Notes under the pieces: model-generated
Told to the model about the DNA's origin: nothing
Database searches by the model: none
The model's input: only the letters and a program-made list of their open reading frames with translations
From: Flavobacteriales bacterium
Lineage (GTDB): Bacteria > Bacteroidota > Bacteroidia > Flavobacteriales_D > Crocinitomicaceae
Direction: 5' to 3'
Assembly: GCA_022361195.1 (NCBI GenBank)
Contig: JAKSBJ010000223.1
Coordinates: forward strand, 81,226 to 145,225
DNA: 64,000 bases
Program-made: the position numbers and the translations under genes
Part shown: piece by piece, positions 26,559 to 35,469 of the stretch
Numbering within the stretch: position 1 is the stretch's first letter
How the letters are laid out: every line of letters begins with the position of its first letter

Positions 26559-27974
26559 ATGAAGAAGACTAAAATAGTTGCAACCATAGGACCGGCAAGT
26601 GCCAATTACGAGACATTAAAATCCATGATAATTGAAGGTGTTAATGTTTGTCGCCTTAACTTTTCACATGGAAGCCATGACGACCATTTAGAAAGTATAA
26701 GAATTATACGTGAAATCAATAGGGAATTAGGATACCACATTGCGATTTTAGCAGACTTGCAAGGACCAAAAATCAGAATTGGTGAAGTTGAAAACAATGG
26801 TGTAGAGTTGGTGGATGGAGCAGAAATTATCATTACTACTAATGAATGTATTGGGACTGCCCAAAAGGTTTATTTAAACTATTTGGAGTTTCCCAAAGAT
26901 GTTGCCGTTGATGATCAAGTATTAATGGATGATGGTAAATTACGTTTACAAGTAAAATCTACCAACCAAAAAGACGAGGTAGTTTGTACAGTTGTTAATG
27001 GAGGGACTCTCAGTTCTAAAAAAGGGGTAAACCTTCCAAACACCAAAATATCATTACCATCCTTAACTAAAAAGGATCGTTTAGATTTAGATTTTGCTTT
27101 AGCGCAAGATGTAGATTGGATTGGGTTATCTTTTGTACGGTCAAGTCAGGATATTTTGGAATTAAAGGAATTGATTAGTACTAAAAACAATCATGCTAAA
27201 ATCATTGCTAAAATTGAAAAACCTGAGGCAATTGATGATATTGATGCTATTATCAAAATAACTGATGGTTTAATGGTTGCCCGTGGCGATTTAGGGGTCG
27301 AGGTACCAATGCAAAAAGTACCAAATCTTCAGAAAATGATGCTGAAGAAATGTCGAAAATATGCTAAACCAACTATTGTCGCTACGCAGATGATGGAAAG
27401 CATGATTTCTAACTTTACTCCAACACGTGCCGAGGTGAATGATGTTGCCAATGCAGTTTTGGATGGTTCAGATGCCGTAATGCTTTCGGGAGAGACCTCA
27501 GTGGGGAAATATCCGATAGAGGTTATTAAAACCATGACCAAGATTGTAAAGGAGGTTGAAAAGAACGACGAAATTTATCATAAAGAAGAATTGCCTGAGC
27601 AAAATCAAGATCGATTCATCACGGATTCGATTTGTTTCAATGCTACCCGACTGGCAAAGCGAGTAGATGCTACGGGAATTATCACCATGACTTTCTCGGG
27701 ATACACCGCTTATAAAATCTCTTCTCAACGACCAAAATCGGACACTTTTGTGTTTACCGAAAACCGTAAAATTTTAAGTCAGTTAAATTTGGTTTGGGGA
27801 GTTCAGGGATACTTTTATGACAAAATGGAAAGTACTGATCAAACCATCCTCGATTCACAGAACATATTACAGGATTTAGGACTTATCAGTCCAGGAGAAC
27901 TTGTAATAAATATTGCTTCCGTACCAATTGGAGAAAAAGGGAAATCAAATATGATTAAATTATCATATGTCTAA
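26559..27974 (+). CDS. pyk: Pyruvate kinase
   Basis: 471 residues, normal length. The N-terminal KTKIVATIGPAS, the active-site block AKIIAKIEKPEAIDDIDAI with its catalytic Lys, GLMVARGDLGVEVP and the Mg/K-site MMESMISNFTPTRAEVNDVANAV (in part) are all intact. It converts phosphoenolpyruvate and ADP to pyruvate and ATP. The C-terminal regulatory domain is complete. It sits between the IPExxxVDY gene and a membrane protein gene whose start overlaps its last eight bases, so the three are probably one transcript. Confidence 0.97.
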   Translation: MKKTKIVATIGPASANYETLKSMIIEGVNVCRLNFSHGSHDDHLESIRIIREINRELGYHIAILADLQGPKIRIGEVENNGVELVDGAEIIITTNECIGTAQKVYLNYLEFPKDVAVDDQVLMDDGKLRLQVKSTNQKDEVVCTVVNGGTLSSKKGVNLPNTKISLPSLTKKDRLDLDFALAQDVDWIGLSFVRSSQDILELKELISTKNNHAKIIAKIEKPEAIDDIDAIIKITDGLMVARGDLGVEVPMQKVPNLQKMMLKKCRKYAKPTIVATQMMESMISNFTPTRAEVNDVANAVLDGSDAVMLSGETSVGKYPIEVIKTMTKIVKEVEKNDEIYHKEELPEQNQDRFITDSICFNATRLAKRVDATGIITMTFSGYTAYKISSQRPKSDTFVFTENRKILSQLNLVWGVQGYFYDKMESTDQTILDSQNILQDLGLISPGELVINIASVPIGEKGKSNMIKLSYV

Positions 27975-28797
27975 TTCCTTTGGGCAGCAATATCGTTCGC
28001 AGCTTTTAAAGGGAATTTTCTCTGCTTTTCGGTTTTATAATAGTTTTAACAAAGGCAACGTATCAACGGTTTTTCTTTTTATTTTAATCACTTGCACTGT
28101 CTCCTTATGTGTAGGGTTTATTTGGATAATAACTATTGGAAAGTTCTTCGCCGAAACTAATTATGGTCTATTTAATTCTTCTGATCCCGTTTATGTTATT
28201 TTTGAAACGATAGAGATAACAGGAAGTATCGAGCTCATTTGGTTAGGCTTATTTGCTCGAATCGCACGGCAATTTGATTTTTCAAAGAAGATTCCTTTTT
28301 CTGAAATATGGAACAGCATTGAGTTTCACATAATAGGTTATTATTTGTTAGCTCACCTCTTCGTTCTTATTCTTGTTTTACTGCCATCAGAGCCGTATTT
28401 CCTCTTTTATTATGACGACTTTATCGTAGGTTGGTCGCCTATTTTCTTTGCTTGTTACCTATACTATCAACATGGTAGTATCCAAAAATTCATTTACGGT
28501 AAAGGCTTAGATTGGCCAAAAATCTTGGCTGGATTTACCCTAGTTGGCTGCTTCATAATTATTGTAGAGCGATTTATCTCTGGTATTGAAACATTCAGTG
28601 GTCATTTCTTTGGAATCTCCATTGGTAATCAAGCCGTAATCATGATTCTCATTGGAGTCATCAATTTATTCGTTTGGGCGTTAGTTTATCCTTTTTTAAG
28701 CCAATTATTAGGAATCAACCCTACTATCACAGCTGTTGTTAAATCATCATCCGATTCAAATAAAGGTGGAGATTTACTGGACGACGAGATTATTTAA
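27967..28797 (+). CDS. Integral membrane protein, unknown
   Basis: 276 residues. Five or six hydrophobic segments are visible at about 34-62, 76-97, 113-142, 151-165, 177-200 and 216-245; the last 25 residues are polar and acidic. I do not recognise the family. The start overlaps the end of pyk by eight bases in another frame, implying coupling to it. The gene converges on the lamin-tail gene, and the two stop codons share a TTAA at 28794-28797, leaving no room for a terminator. Confidence 0.8.
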   Translation: MSNSFGQQYRSQLLKGIFSAFRFYNSFNKGNVSTVFLFILITCTVSLCVGFIWIITIGKFFAETNYGLFNSSDPVYVIFETIEITGSIELIWLGLFARIARQFDFSKKIPFSEIWNSIEFHIIGYYLLAHLFVLILVLLPSEPYFLFYYDDFIVGWSPIFFACYLYYQHGSIQKFIYGKGLDWPKILAGFTLVGCFIIIVERFISGIETFSGHFFGISIGNQAVIMILIGVINLFVWALVYPFLSQLLGINPTITAVVKSSSDSNKGGDLLDDEII

Positions 28798-31352
28798 AGA
28801 TTTCCTCCTAAGACACAAACGAGCTTGTGCTTTTCACGATTGTTATTTGCATCTAACACTGATACCAAAATAACATAAGTACCTATTGAAGCTTTTGTTC
28901 CTTCATCGTTAATTCCATCCCAACTTACTAAAGCCTCCGTTCCTACAAAGAAATTGTCTTTTAATTGGCGTATTAATCGCCCTTGATTATCAAAAACGTC
29001 AATATCCACCACATTATCTTCTCCAGCCAATTCCAATGAAATAGTGACTACGTCATTATAACCGTCATTATCTGGTGAAAATAGCTGTGGGTCGACAGTA
29101 ATAGTACCGGATGGTGCAACATTCATGAATTGGGAGTTTTCATAACCCGGCGTTCCCCATTCAACTGCCTCTGAAGCAGTATGCCAATTGTCCGGATTAT
29201 TCATTCCTCCATCAAAAGAAATTCGTTCTAAAGACTTTCCATCCTCATCTGATAAAAGATCAAAATGGTAATCTTCGTCATAATGGAAATAATCAATCAT
29301 GATAGAATCCTTACTAATGAGATATACCGTTCCTGAGTCGTTTGGATAAGTAGGCAAATCATCTACCTGCAAAAAAGAACCAAGACCGTACACCATAAAG
29401 TCGTTGATGATGTCCAGCGTATCTTCTGTCAATAAAACGTATTCTCCAGGCAAAATTAATCGCTGTTCATCTGTTAATGATTTCCAATTTGAGATAGTAT
29501 CGTCATCCCAATTCGCAATCCAAAGCTCCTCCAAATTCAAAATTTTATCAGAATGATTATACAACTCAACATAATCCGAACCACCAGTCAAAGGATTAAA
29601 CATCACTTCATTTAAAATGATGTCCTCTGCCTCAATAGAATCTGGTAAACCAACTTTGATAACCTGATTAATTGGATTTCCCCAGCAGTCTGCAGCCAGC
29701 GATAAGGTTAAATCGTAGAGCACTCCTATTTCCAAGCTCAATGGATTCACCTCTAAGGTTGTTAAATTGGTATAGTTCCAACTCAATGATGTAATGGATG
29801 GATTTAATGTCACATTTGCGCTCACTGTTGTATCCATTTGCTCGTTGAACTCAATAAAGATCTGTTCAGCATCCACTATCGTAAAAGAACTGACCAATGG
29901 CGCATCTGTATCATCCACATCGGTCCAAACCGAATTTTGAAGACCAGGTGTACCTCCCAGTGAATTTACAGAAGCCCTCCAGTTTGAGATATCATTACAA
30001 GGTGCATCCAAATGTTCTCGTTCTATTGACCATCCTCCATCATCCTTTTCAGGATCGTTATACCAATCAGAAGTGTATTGGATAGAATCGATCGTTTCAC
30101 CTCCTGGAGCTTTAATGACAATATCATCTCCTCCATTAGTTAAAGCCGGAATACCATCACCTTCCAGAAAATTAGAAATTCCGAAAAGTGCCCCATCTCC
30201 CGCTTCGCAGATTAGTACATAAGCACCTGGCATTAGTACATACTCCCCCAGAGTTTCAGTTGTTGATCCGTCCGTAATTTGCCAACCGTTTAAATCAAAA
30301 TATTTTGCCGATCGGTTATGAATTTCAACATATTCCACCTCTGGTAATCCAACAACCGGATTTGGATCAGCCATAAATTCAGTGATCACAACATCATTTG
30401 GTGCAGGTGTTTCTGAAACAAAATAGAAAAATGGAAGATCGGTTGGAGAGACAATTGGATTTCCACTTAAATCTTCTACATCCGAAATACTCAGTACATA
30501 ATCCGTTGCGTTTGAGAAAACCGACCCAAATGTCAAATGGACCAATGAAGGGTCTGATCCGTCCAATTCTGCTAAAGATGGGTTTCCTATTCCACCATCT
30601 ACCGAATAGTTCGTTACATTTTCAGCTGTTGTTGGGTCAAGCGGTTCGCTGAAGGTAATATCTAATGCTGAAGGTGAAATGATTGTTAAATCTGTTACCT
30701 CTGGAATTGAAGCATCCACAAAAGGATCTCCCAACTCATCAAACCAAAACAATTCCGATCGGCTTGAAGTATACTTACAAAATACCCCAAAATGAGTGGT
30801 TGTTGAATAAGTAGCATCAGTAGTTGTTCCTTCCGAAACAAAAGCAAATCCACCTGTAGAATCTCTAAAAAGCTCCCAATTACCAGCCGCATCTCTTGTT
30901 ACACGCACTCTACAGTTTACCGGATCAGAATCTACGACGTCATCCACACCATCAATAATCTCCGTTACCGAAGTTCCATCTTGGCGGTATAAGCTCACTT
31001 CATCAGCTGTATTACCCACCATGACATAATAACCATTTAAACTTCCTTTTAAATCCGCATTATTAGACATTAAATACACTCGAGTGTAATTGGAAGAAGA
31101 AGGGTTAAAATCCATTTCCACATAAAAATCCCATGTAGTAACTACATTGGTTGTGGGAACTGACAAATAAGAAGTATCAGCAACAGCTGGCGCTAAAAGG
31201 TGCAATCGATTTGATGCATCAATCTCAAAATTAGCATCATCTCCCGCCCAAACGGGTGCAGTTGTAAAATCTCCATCCGAAAAATCATCTGAAAACTGAG
31301 CCTGGGTTACATACGTAACAAATAAAAATACCGCTGTTAAATAAATTCGCAT
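28794..31352 (-). CDS. Large secreted lamin-tail-domain protein
   Basis: 852 residues with a Sec signal peptide ending at VTQAQ. Domain order as read: a lectin/LamG-like region (about 20-210); an Ig-like unit (DITFSEPLDP, about 218-312); a first lamin tail domain (VVITEFMADPNP, about 320-430); another Ig-like unit (IFIEFNEQMDTT, about 485-570); a second lamin tail domain (IILNEVMFNPLTGGSDYVEL, about 580-700); and a FlgD/CHU_C-like C-terminal domain (LFSPDNDGYND, then GTYVILVSVLD). The end is likely the T9SS export signal. Such proteins are found on the surface of gliding and polymer-degrading Bacteroidota; no enzyme domain is evident. Confidence 0.84.
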   Translation of the reverse strand: MRIYLTAVFLFVTYVTQAQFSDDFSDGDFTTAPVWAGDDANFEIDASNRLHLLAPAVADTSYLSVPTTNVVTTWDFYVEMDFNPSSSNYTRVYLMSNNADLKGSLNGYYVMVGNTADEVSLYRQDGTSVTEIIDGVDDVVDSDPVNCRVRVTRDAAGNWELFRDSTGGFAFVSEGTTTDATYSTTTHFGVFCKYTSSRSELFWFDELGDPFVDASIPEVTDLTIISPSALDITFSEPLDPTTAENVTNYSVDGGIGNPSLAELDGSDPSLVHLTFGSVFSNATDYVLSISDVEDLSGNPIVSPTDLPFFYFVSETPAPNDVVITEFMADPNPVVGLPEVEYVEIHNRSAKYFDLNGWQITDGSTTETLGEYVLMPGAYVLICEAGDGALFGISNFLEGDGIPALTNGGDDIVIKAPGGETIDSIQYTSDWYNDPEKDDGGWSIEREHLDAPCNDISNWRASVNSLGGTPGLQNSVWTDVDDTDAPLVSSFTIVDAEQIFIEFNEQMDTTVSANVTLNPSITSLSWNYTNLTTLEVNPLSLEIGVLYDLTLSLAADCWGNPINQVIKVGLPDSIEAEDIILNEVMFNPLTGGSDYVELYNHSDKILNLEELWIANWDDDTISNWKSLTDEQRLILPGEYVLLTEDTLDIINDFMVYGLGSFLQVDDLPTYPNDSGTVYLISKDSIMIDYFHYDEDYHFDLLSDEDGKSLERISFDGGMNNPDNWHTASEAVEWGTPGYENSQFMNVAPSGTITVDPQLFSPDNDGYNDVVTISLELAGEDNVVDIDVFDNQGRLIRQLKDNFFVGTEALVSWDGINDEGTKASIGTYVILVSVLDANNNREKHKLVCVLGGNL

Positions 31353-31382
31353 TATACTCTCTTATACGACTGTTAAATATAG

Positions 31383-31390
31383 TACTTTTG
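31383..31390 (+). promoter_or_regulatory. Candidate -7 element for asd
   Basis: TACTTTTG, an exact TAnnTTTG match, 20 bases before the ATG at 31411. No clear -33 element. Confidence 0.45.
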
Positions 31391-31410
31391 AGGCATCAAA
31401 AACAAGTAAG

Positions 31411-32403
31411 ATGAAAGTTGCAGTAGTAGGTGCTACCGGTATGGTAGGGGGAGTTATTCTGGAAGTATTAAAAGAATTCCAGTTTCCGTTTGATGAATTG
31501 ATGTTAGTTGCCTCAGAAAGATCAGTAGGAAAACAGATTGAATATGATGGGACAAACTATAGCGTAATAGGCTTAGAGCAAGCCGTTTCAGAAAAACCAG
31601 ATATTGCAATTTTCTCAGCCGGTGGAAGCACATCTTTAGAATGGGCTCCAAAATTTGCCGAAGTTGGTTGCACGGTAATTGATAACTCAAGTGCCTGGAG
31701 AATGAGTCCAGATCACAAGTTAATCGTACCAGAAATTAACGCAAATTTAATCGAGGACACTGATAAGATTATTGCCAACCCTAACTGTTCAACCATTCAA
31801 ATGGTATTGGCATTGGCTCCTTTACACAAAAAATATGGTGTAAAACGAGTGGTTGTTTCTACTTACCAATCCATTTCAGGAACAGGTGTAAAAGCTGTTG
31901 AGCAGATGGAGAATGAACGAAATGGTGAAAAAGGTGAAATGGCTTATCCTTACCCTATTGATGGGAATTGCTTACCTCACTGTGATGTTTTCTTAGACAA
32001 TGGTTATACCAAAGAAGAGATGAAATTGACCAATGAAACTAAGAAGATCTTAGATCCTGCTATTGATGTTACAGCAACCGCAGTTCGAGTTCCTGTTTCA
32101 GGAGGGCATTCAGAGGCCGTTAACATTGAGTTTGAGAACGACTTTGACCTTTCTGATGTACGACGTCTGTTAAGTGAAACAGAAGGAATCACAGTCCAAG
32201 ATAATACCGACACTAACACTTATCCTATGCCATTGTACGCAAAAGGAAAAAACGATGTTTTTGTGGGTCGTATTCGACGTGATGAAAGTAGAGCCAATAC
32301 CTTAAACATGTGGATTGTTGCTGATAACCTTCGTAAAGGAGCTGCAACTAATGCGGTGCAAATTGCTAACTACTTGCTTCAACAAAAGCTAGTGACAGTC
32401 TAA
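31411..32403 (+). CDS. asd: Aspartate-semialdehyde dehydrogenase
   Basis: 330 residues. The NADP-binding start GATGMVGGVILEVL, the nucleophile Cys126 in NPNCSTIQM and the acid/base His233 in VSGGHSEAV are present. The enzyme makes aspartate semialdehyde, the branch point to lysine/diaminopimelate, threonine and methionine. Its upstream partner aspartate kinase lies about 30 kb away in this window (62026), so the two pathway genes are not co-transcribed. Single-gene unit with its own candidate promoter, convergent with the ABC binding-protein gene. Confidence 0.97.
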   Translation: MKVAVVGATGMVGGVILEVLKEFQFPFDELMLVASERSVGKQIEYDGTNYSVIGLEQAVSEKPDIAIFSAGGSTSLEWAPKFAEVGCTVIDNSSAWRMSPDHKLIVPEINANLIEDTDKIIANPNCSTIQMVLALAPLHKKYGVKRVVVSTYQSISGTGVKAVEQMENERNGEKGEMAYPYPIDGNCLPHCDVFLDNGYTKEEMKLTNETKKILDPAIDVTATAVRVPVSGGHSEAVNIEFENDFDLSDVRRLLSETEGITVQDNTDTNTYPMPLYAKGKNDVFVGRIRRDESRANTLNMWIVADNLRKGAATNAVQIANYLLQQKLVTV

Positions 32404-32456
32404 GAGCAATTTAACTCAAGGAATTTTAGTGATTGAAAGAAGGGGAAAGTAAATTC

Positions 32457-34244
32457 TTATTCTACTTCCTCTTCACCTTCAGGAACGAGGTTATCGTATA
32501 CTCTAACCTTTGATTTCTTCTTCTCAACAAAGTAAACGATAGACAAATCTCTATGCTCCATTTGGTTGATATCGAAGTTCTTTAATTCAGGGTTAATGAG
32601 TCGAATTCCGGTATTGAAGAAAAGTGGCATAATCACAGCATCATCAATCAACATTTGATCGCACTGAGCATATAACTTCATTCGTTTTTCTTCATCAATT
32701 TCCTTCATTGCCTGATCGTACACTTCATCAAACTCTGGATTGTTGTAACGGAAGTAGTTAATCGATGTCTCTTTTCCTTCAATGATATTTTTACCTCTAA
32801 ACATATAAAGGAAGTTATCCGGGCTTGGGTAATCAGCAATCCAACCAAAACGCCAGAAATCCAACTCAGCTCTTTCTGCCTTTGGATGCAATTCGTTCAT
32901 TGGCATAGTTGTCATGCTAATGTTGATTCCTAAGTTCTCATTTAACATAGAAGTTAAAGCGTCTCCAATCTTTTTATTGATACCACCAGAAGGGTTATAG
33001 TTCAAGGTTACCTCAGGAAATCCTTTTCCTCCAGGATATCCGGCTTCAGCCATTAATTTTTGAGCCTTTTTAAGATCGTATTCAAATCCTTTTACCTCTT
33101 CGGTTGGGTAACCTGCCATTGGAGGCACAAAGCCGTTGTAAGCAACACTTCCTTCTCCTTCTAATACATAATCAACTAATGAGTCTCTGTCAATAGCGTA
33201 GTTGAAAGCCTGACGAACTTTTTTATTGCTGAAAACTTCAGATGTTTGAAGGAATCCGTAGTACTGAACATTTAAACTGTTAATGGATTGAACATCAAAC
33301 TCTCTGTTTTTCCCTTCTTTTGCCTCTTCCAATGTTCCCATGATATTTGGAATTTCCTCAACTGGAATTCCCCACAATAAATCCAAATCTCCATTTTGGA
33401 AAGCAGTCATTTCTTCACGCTTGTCTTTAATGAAAGAGAATGTTACTTCGCTTAAGAATGGTAATTTATTTCCAAACTCATCCGTTGCCCAATAAACACT
33501 ATTCTTTGCAAATCGTGCCGATTGACCATTCTTCATTTCTTTTACGATAAATGGTCCTGTTCCAACAATGTGATCAGCCATACCATCGTATCCGTATTTT
33601 TCAATAGCCTCTTTAGGGTAAACAACCGCTGCCAACACTGATAATGCTGATGGGAAATCAGAATAAGGATCAACCAAAGTCAATTCCAAAGTATGTTTAT
33701 CAACAACTTTAATTCCTTTTACCGACTGCGCTTCTTTGTTGTAATACTCATGTCCTCCAACTAAACGCTCAACCAATAAAGTTGGCCACTTGTTTGCTTC
33801 ATGATCTGAACATAAATATTCAAAACAGTATTTAAAATCATCCGCCGTTACCTCACGTCCTTTCCCATCCGAAAAACATTCATCATCGTGGAACATTACA
33901 CCTTTTCTCAAGTGAAAGGTATAAGTAGTTTTAGACTTATCGATATCGAAGCTTTCGGCCAAACAAGGTTCAGCTTCAAGTGTTTTTTGATTTAGTTTGA
34001 ATAATCCTTCGTAACCTAAGGAAGCGATGTGGGTTGAATAAACATCATTAATTGAAACCGGAAAAAGTGAGGTATAATCTTCGATAGAATTCAGTTTCAA
34101 CACTCCTCCATTGTACTTCCCACCTTCAACCTTCGTTAAAGCATTTGGGTCACCAGCCTCTTCCACGCCTTCTGAACTACCTCCACAGCTAAGCAAGATT
34201 GTACTGAATAACAAACTTAGAGTGAAAATTTTAAATACTCGCAT
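32457..34244 (-). CDS. ABC-type oligopeptide/solute-binding lipoprotein (family 5)
   Basis: 595 residues of the SBP_bac_5 family (OppA/DppA type). The signal peptide ends at ILLSC, so Cys20 is the lipidated residue. Family blocks include LAESFDIDKSKTTYTFHLRKGVMFHD (shown in part: TYTFHLRKGVMFHD) and VRQAFNYAIDRDSLVDYVL. It should bind a peptide or similar ligand outside the inner membrane, but no permease or ATPase gene is adjacent, so its transport partners are elsewhere or it has another role. An exact -7 element lies upstream. Confidence 0.9.
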   Translation of the reverse strand: MRVFKIFTLSLLFSTILLSCGGSSEGVEEAGDPNALTKVEGGKYNGGVLKLNSIEDYTSLFPVSINDVYSTHIASLGYEGLFKLNQKTLEAEPCLAESFDIDKSKTTYTFHLRKGVMFHDDECFSDGKGREVTADDFKYCFEYLCSDHEANKWPTLLVERLVGGHEYYNKEAQSVKGIKVVDKHTLELTLVDPYSDFPSALSVLAAVVYPKEAIEKYGYDGMADHIVGTGPFIVKEMKNGQSARFAKNSVYWATDEFGNKLPFLSEVTFSFIKDKREEMTAFQNGDLDLLWGIPVEEIPNIMGTLEEAKEGKNREFDVQSINSLNVQYYGFLQTSEVFSNKKVRQAFNYAIDRDSLVDYVLEGEGSVAYNGFVPPMAGYPTEEVKGFEYDLKKAQKLMAEAGYPGGKGFPEVTLNYNPSGGINKKIGDALTSMLNENLGINISMTTMPMNELHPKAERAELDFWRFGWIADYPSPDNFLYMFRGKNIIEGKETSINYFRYNNPEFDEVYDQAMKEIDEEKRMKLYAQCDQMLIDDAVIMPLFFNTGIRLINPELKNFDINQMEHRDLSIVYFVEKKKSKVRVYDNLVPEGEEEVE

Positions 34245-34262
34245 GACATGATATTAGATGGG

Positions 34263-34270
34263 CAAATATA
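34263..34270 (-). promoter_or_regulatory. Candidate -7 element for the ABC binding-protein gene
   Basis: TATATTTG on the minus strand, exact, 18 bases before the ATG at 34244. No clear -33 element. Confidence 0.45.
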
Positions 34271-34305
34271 TAAATTTCTGAGGTTTAGCAGCCCATTTAG
34301 CCCAT

Positions 34306-35373
34306 TTATATTGCCACGGGGTTTCTGAAAGGATTCCGCATCAGATAAGCATCGGGATTTGTGAAGCGTAAAGAGAACTCAAAACCACCACGATACTGAG
34401 ATGCTGTGCGGAAATAAGAGACATTAATATCGTAAGATAATCCCACCGAGAAGCTTCCTACATTGAGGTAAAGTTGCGGAATAACAGCATCCAAAACATT
34501 TGTGACTCGCAAATCTGCTCCAAAAGAAGTAGAAATTTCTTTTACAAAGCCCGTGTTTTTCGTCCCTTCTTGCAAACGATATTTCCATAATGAACCTACC
34601 AGTATTTCATGTTGTTTTCCTTGTACCACACCGGTTAAGTTGGGAAACCAATATAGATCGTGCCATCGGGTAGTGAAAATGGATGAAAAGTGACCTACGT
34701 AACGGAATGGCAAACGAGGATCGAAAGGTCTGACGTGAGAATACTCGGGGCGATTGAGGTGGTAGATAGCAAAACCAATTTTAGCATCTGCTGCCGAAGT
34801 TGCCATTACTCTAGAATCTTCTTTATGAAACCAATAAGCAACTCCTGCCGCCAAGTCCCAATACTTAAATGGAACATACTCTATTCCCTCACCATTGGCC
34901 AAAGAAGGATCAAAATTTAATCCGTTATACTGACTTCCCCATTGCATAGCAGAGGTATTTAAACCACTGGTACCGTAAATGCTTTGCACACCCAAAATAA
35001 ATCGGCCATGACGGTTTACCTTAATCAAGGTAGAGAAGTTCATCCCAATCATGGAATTACCCATTTCAATATCTCCAGAAACGTCTTTATAAGCTAAACC
35101 ACCAACAGCAAAATAAAGTGGCCGTTTGGAATTTCCTTTTCCAAAAGCGTATTCAATCTGTGCCGAATAAGTTCGAAAGGTTTTATTAACCGATTGCCAT
35201 TGGTCTTTCCAGTTAATGGTCGCTTGAACATTACCATGATAAGCTCCGGTAAAAGCGGGATTCATTTGAAAAGACGAACGTGTGGTTTGAGAAAAGTGAA
35301 TATCCTGCGCAGCGATGTTCCATGTTAAGAACACCATTAAGAGGCTGATGATATAACTATTCCTGAGACACAT
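34306..35373 (-). CDS. PorP/SprF family type IX secretion-associated membrane protein
   Basis: 355 residues from the Met chosen here. An in-frame Met 13 codons earlier (35412) would place the start inside a consensus promoter, and the signal peptide (YIISLLMVFLTWNIAAQD) fits the shorter form. The mature start DIHFSQTTRSSFQMNPAFTGAYHGN (in part) is the hallmark of PorP/SprF proteins, outer-membrane barrels that work with T9SS and often anchor a specific surface adhesin. No SprE/PorE or large adhesin gene is adjacent here. It is a single-gene unit. Confidence 0.9.
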   Translation of the reverse strand: MCLRNSYIISLLMVFLTWNIAAQDIHFSQTTRSSFQMNPAFTGAYHGNVQATINWKDQWQSVNKTFRTYSAQIEYAFGKGNSKRPLYFAVGGLAYKDVSGDIEMGNSMIGMNFSTLIKVNRHGRFILGVQSIYGTSGLNTSAMQWGSQYNGLNFDPSLANGEGIEYVPFKYWDLAAGVAYWFHKEDSRVMATSAADAKIGFAIYHLNRPEYSHVRPFDPRLPFRYVGHFSSIFTTRWHDLYWFPNLTGVVQGKQHEILVGSLWKYRLQEGTKNTGFVKEISTSFGADLRVTNVLDAVIPQLYLNVGSFSVGLSYDINVSYFRTASQYRGGFEFSLRFTNPDAYLMRNPFRNPVAI

Positions 35374-35384
35374 AGGGCTTCTAA

Positions 35385-35413
35385 CAAAGTTAACATTAAA
35401 AATACAGGACAAA
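35385..35413 (-). promoter_or_regulatory. Consensus promoter for the PorP/SprF gene
   Basis: Minus strand: TTTG (35413-35410), a 17-base spacer and TAACTTTG (35392-35385), both exact. It implies a leader of only a few bases before the ATG at 35373. The -33 element overlaps the T tract of the accC terminator. Confidence 0.62.
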
Positions 35414-35444
35414 AAAAAACCGCCTAAAAGGATTTAGGCGGTTT
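35411..35444 (-). terminator. Terminator of the fabH-accB-accC genes
   Basis: ACCGCCTAAA (35419-35428) pairs with TTTAGGCGGT (35433-35442) around a four-base loop, extended by A-T pairs. On the minus strand a run of nine T (35419-35411) follows. It lies 26 bases after the accC stop codon. Confidence 0.93.
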
Positions 35445-35469
35445 CAATTTATTTTGGAGATTTTATCTC

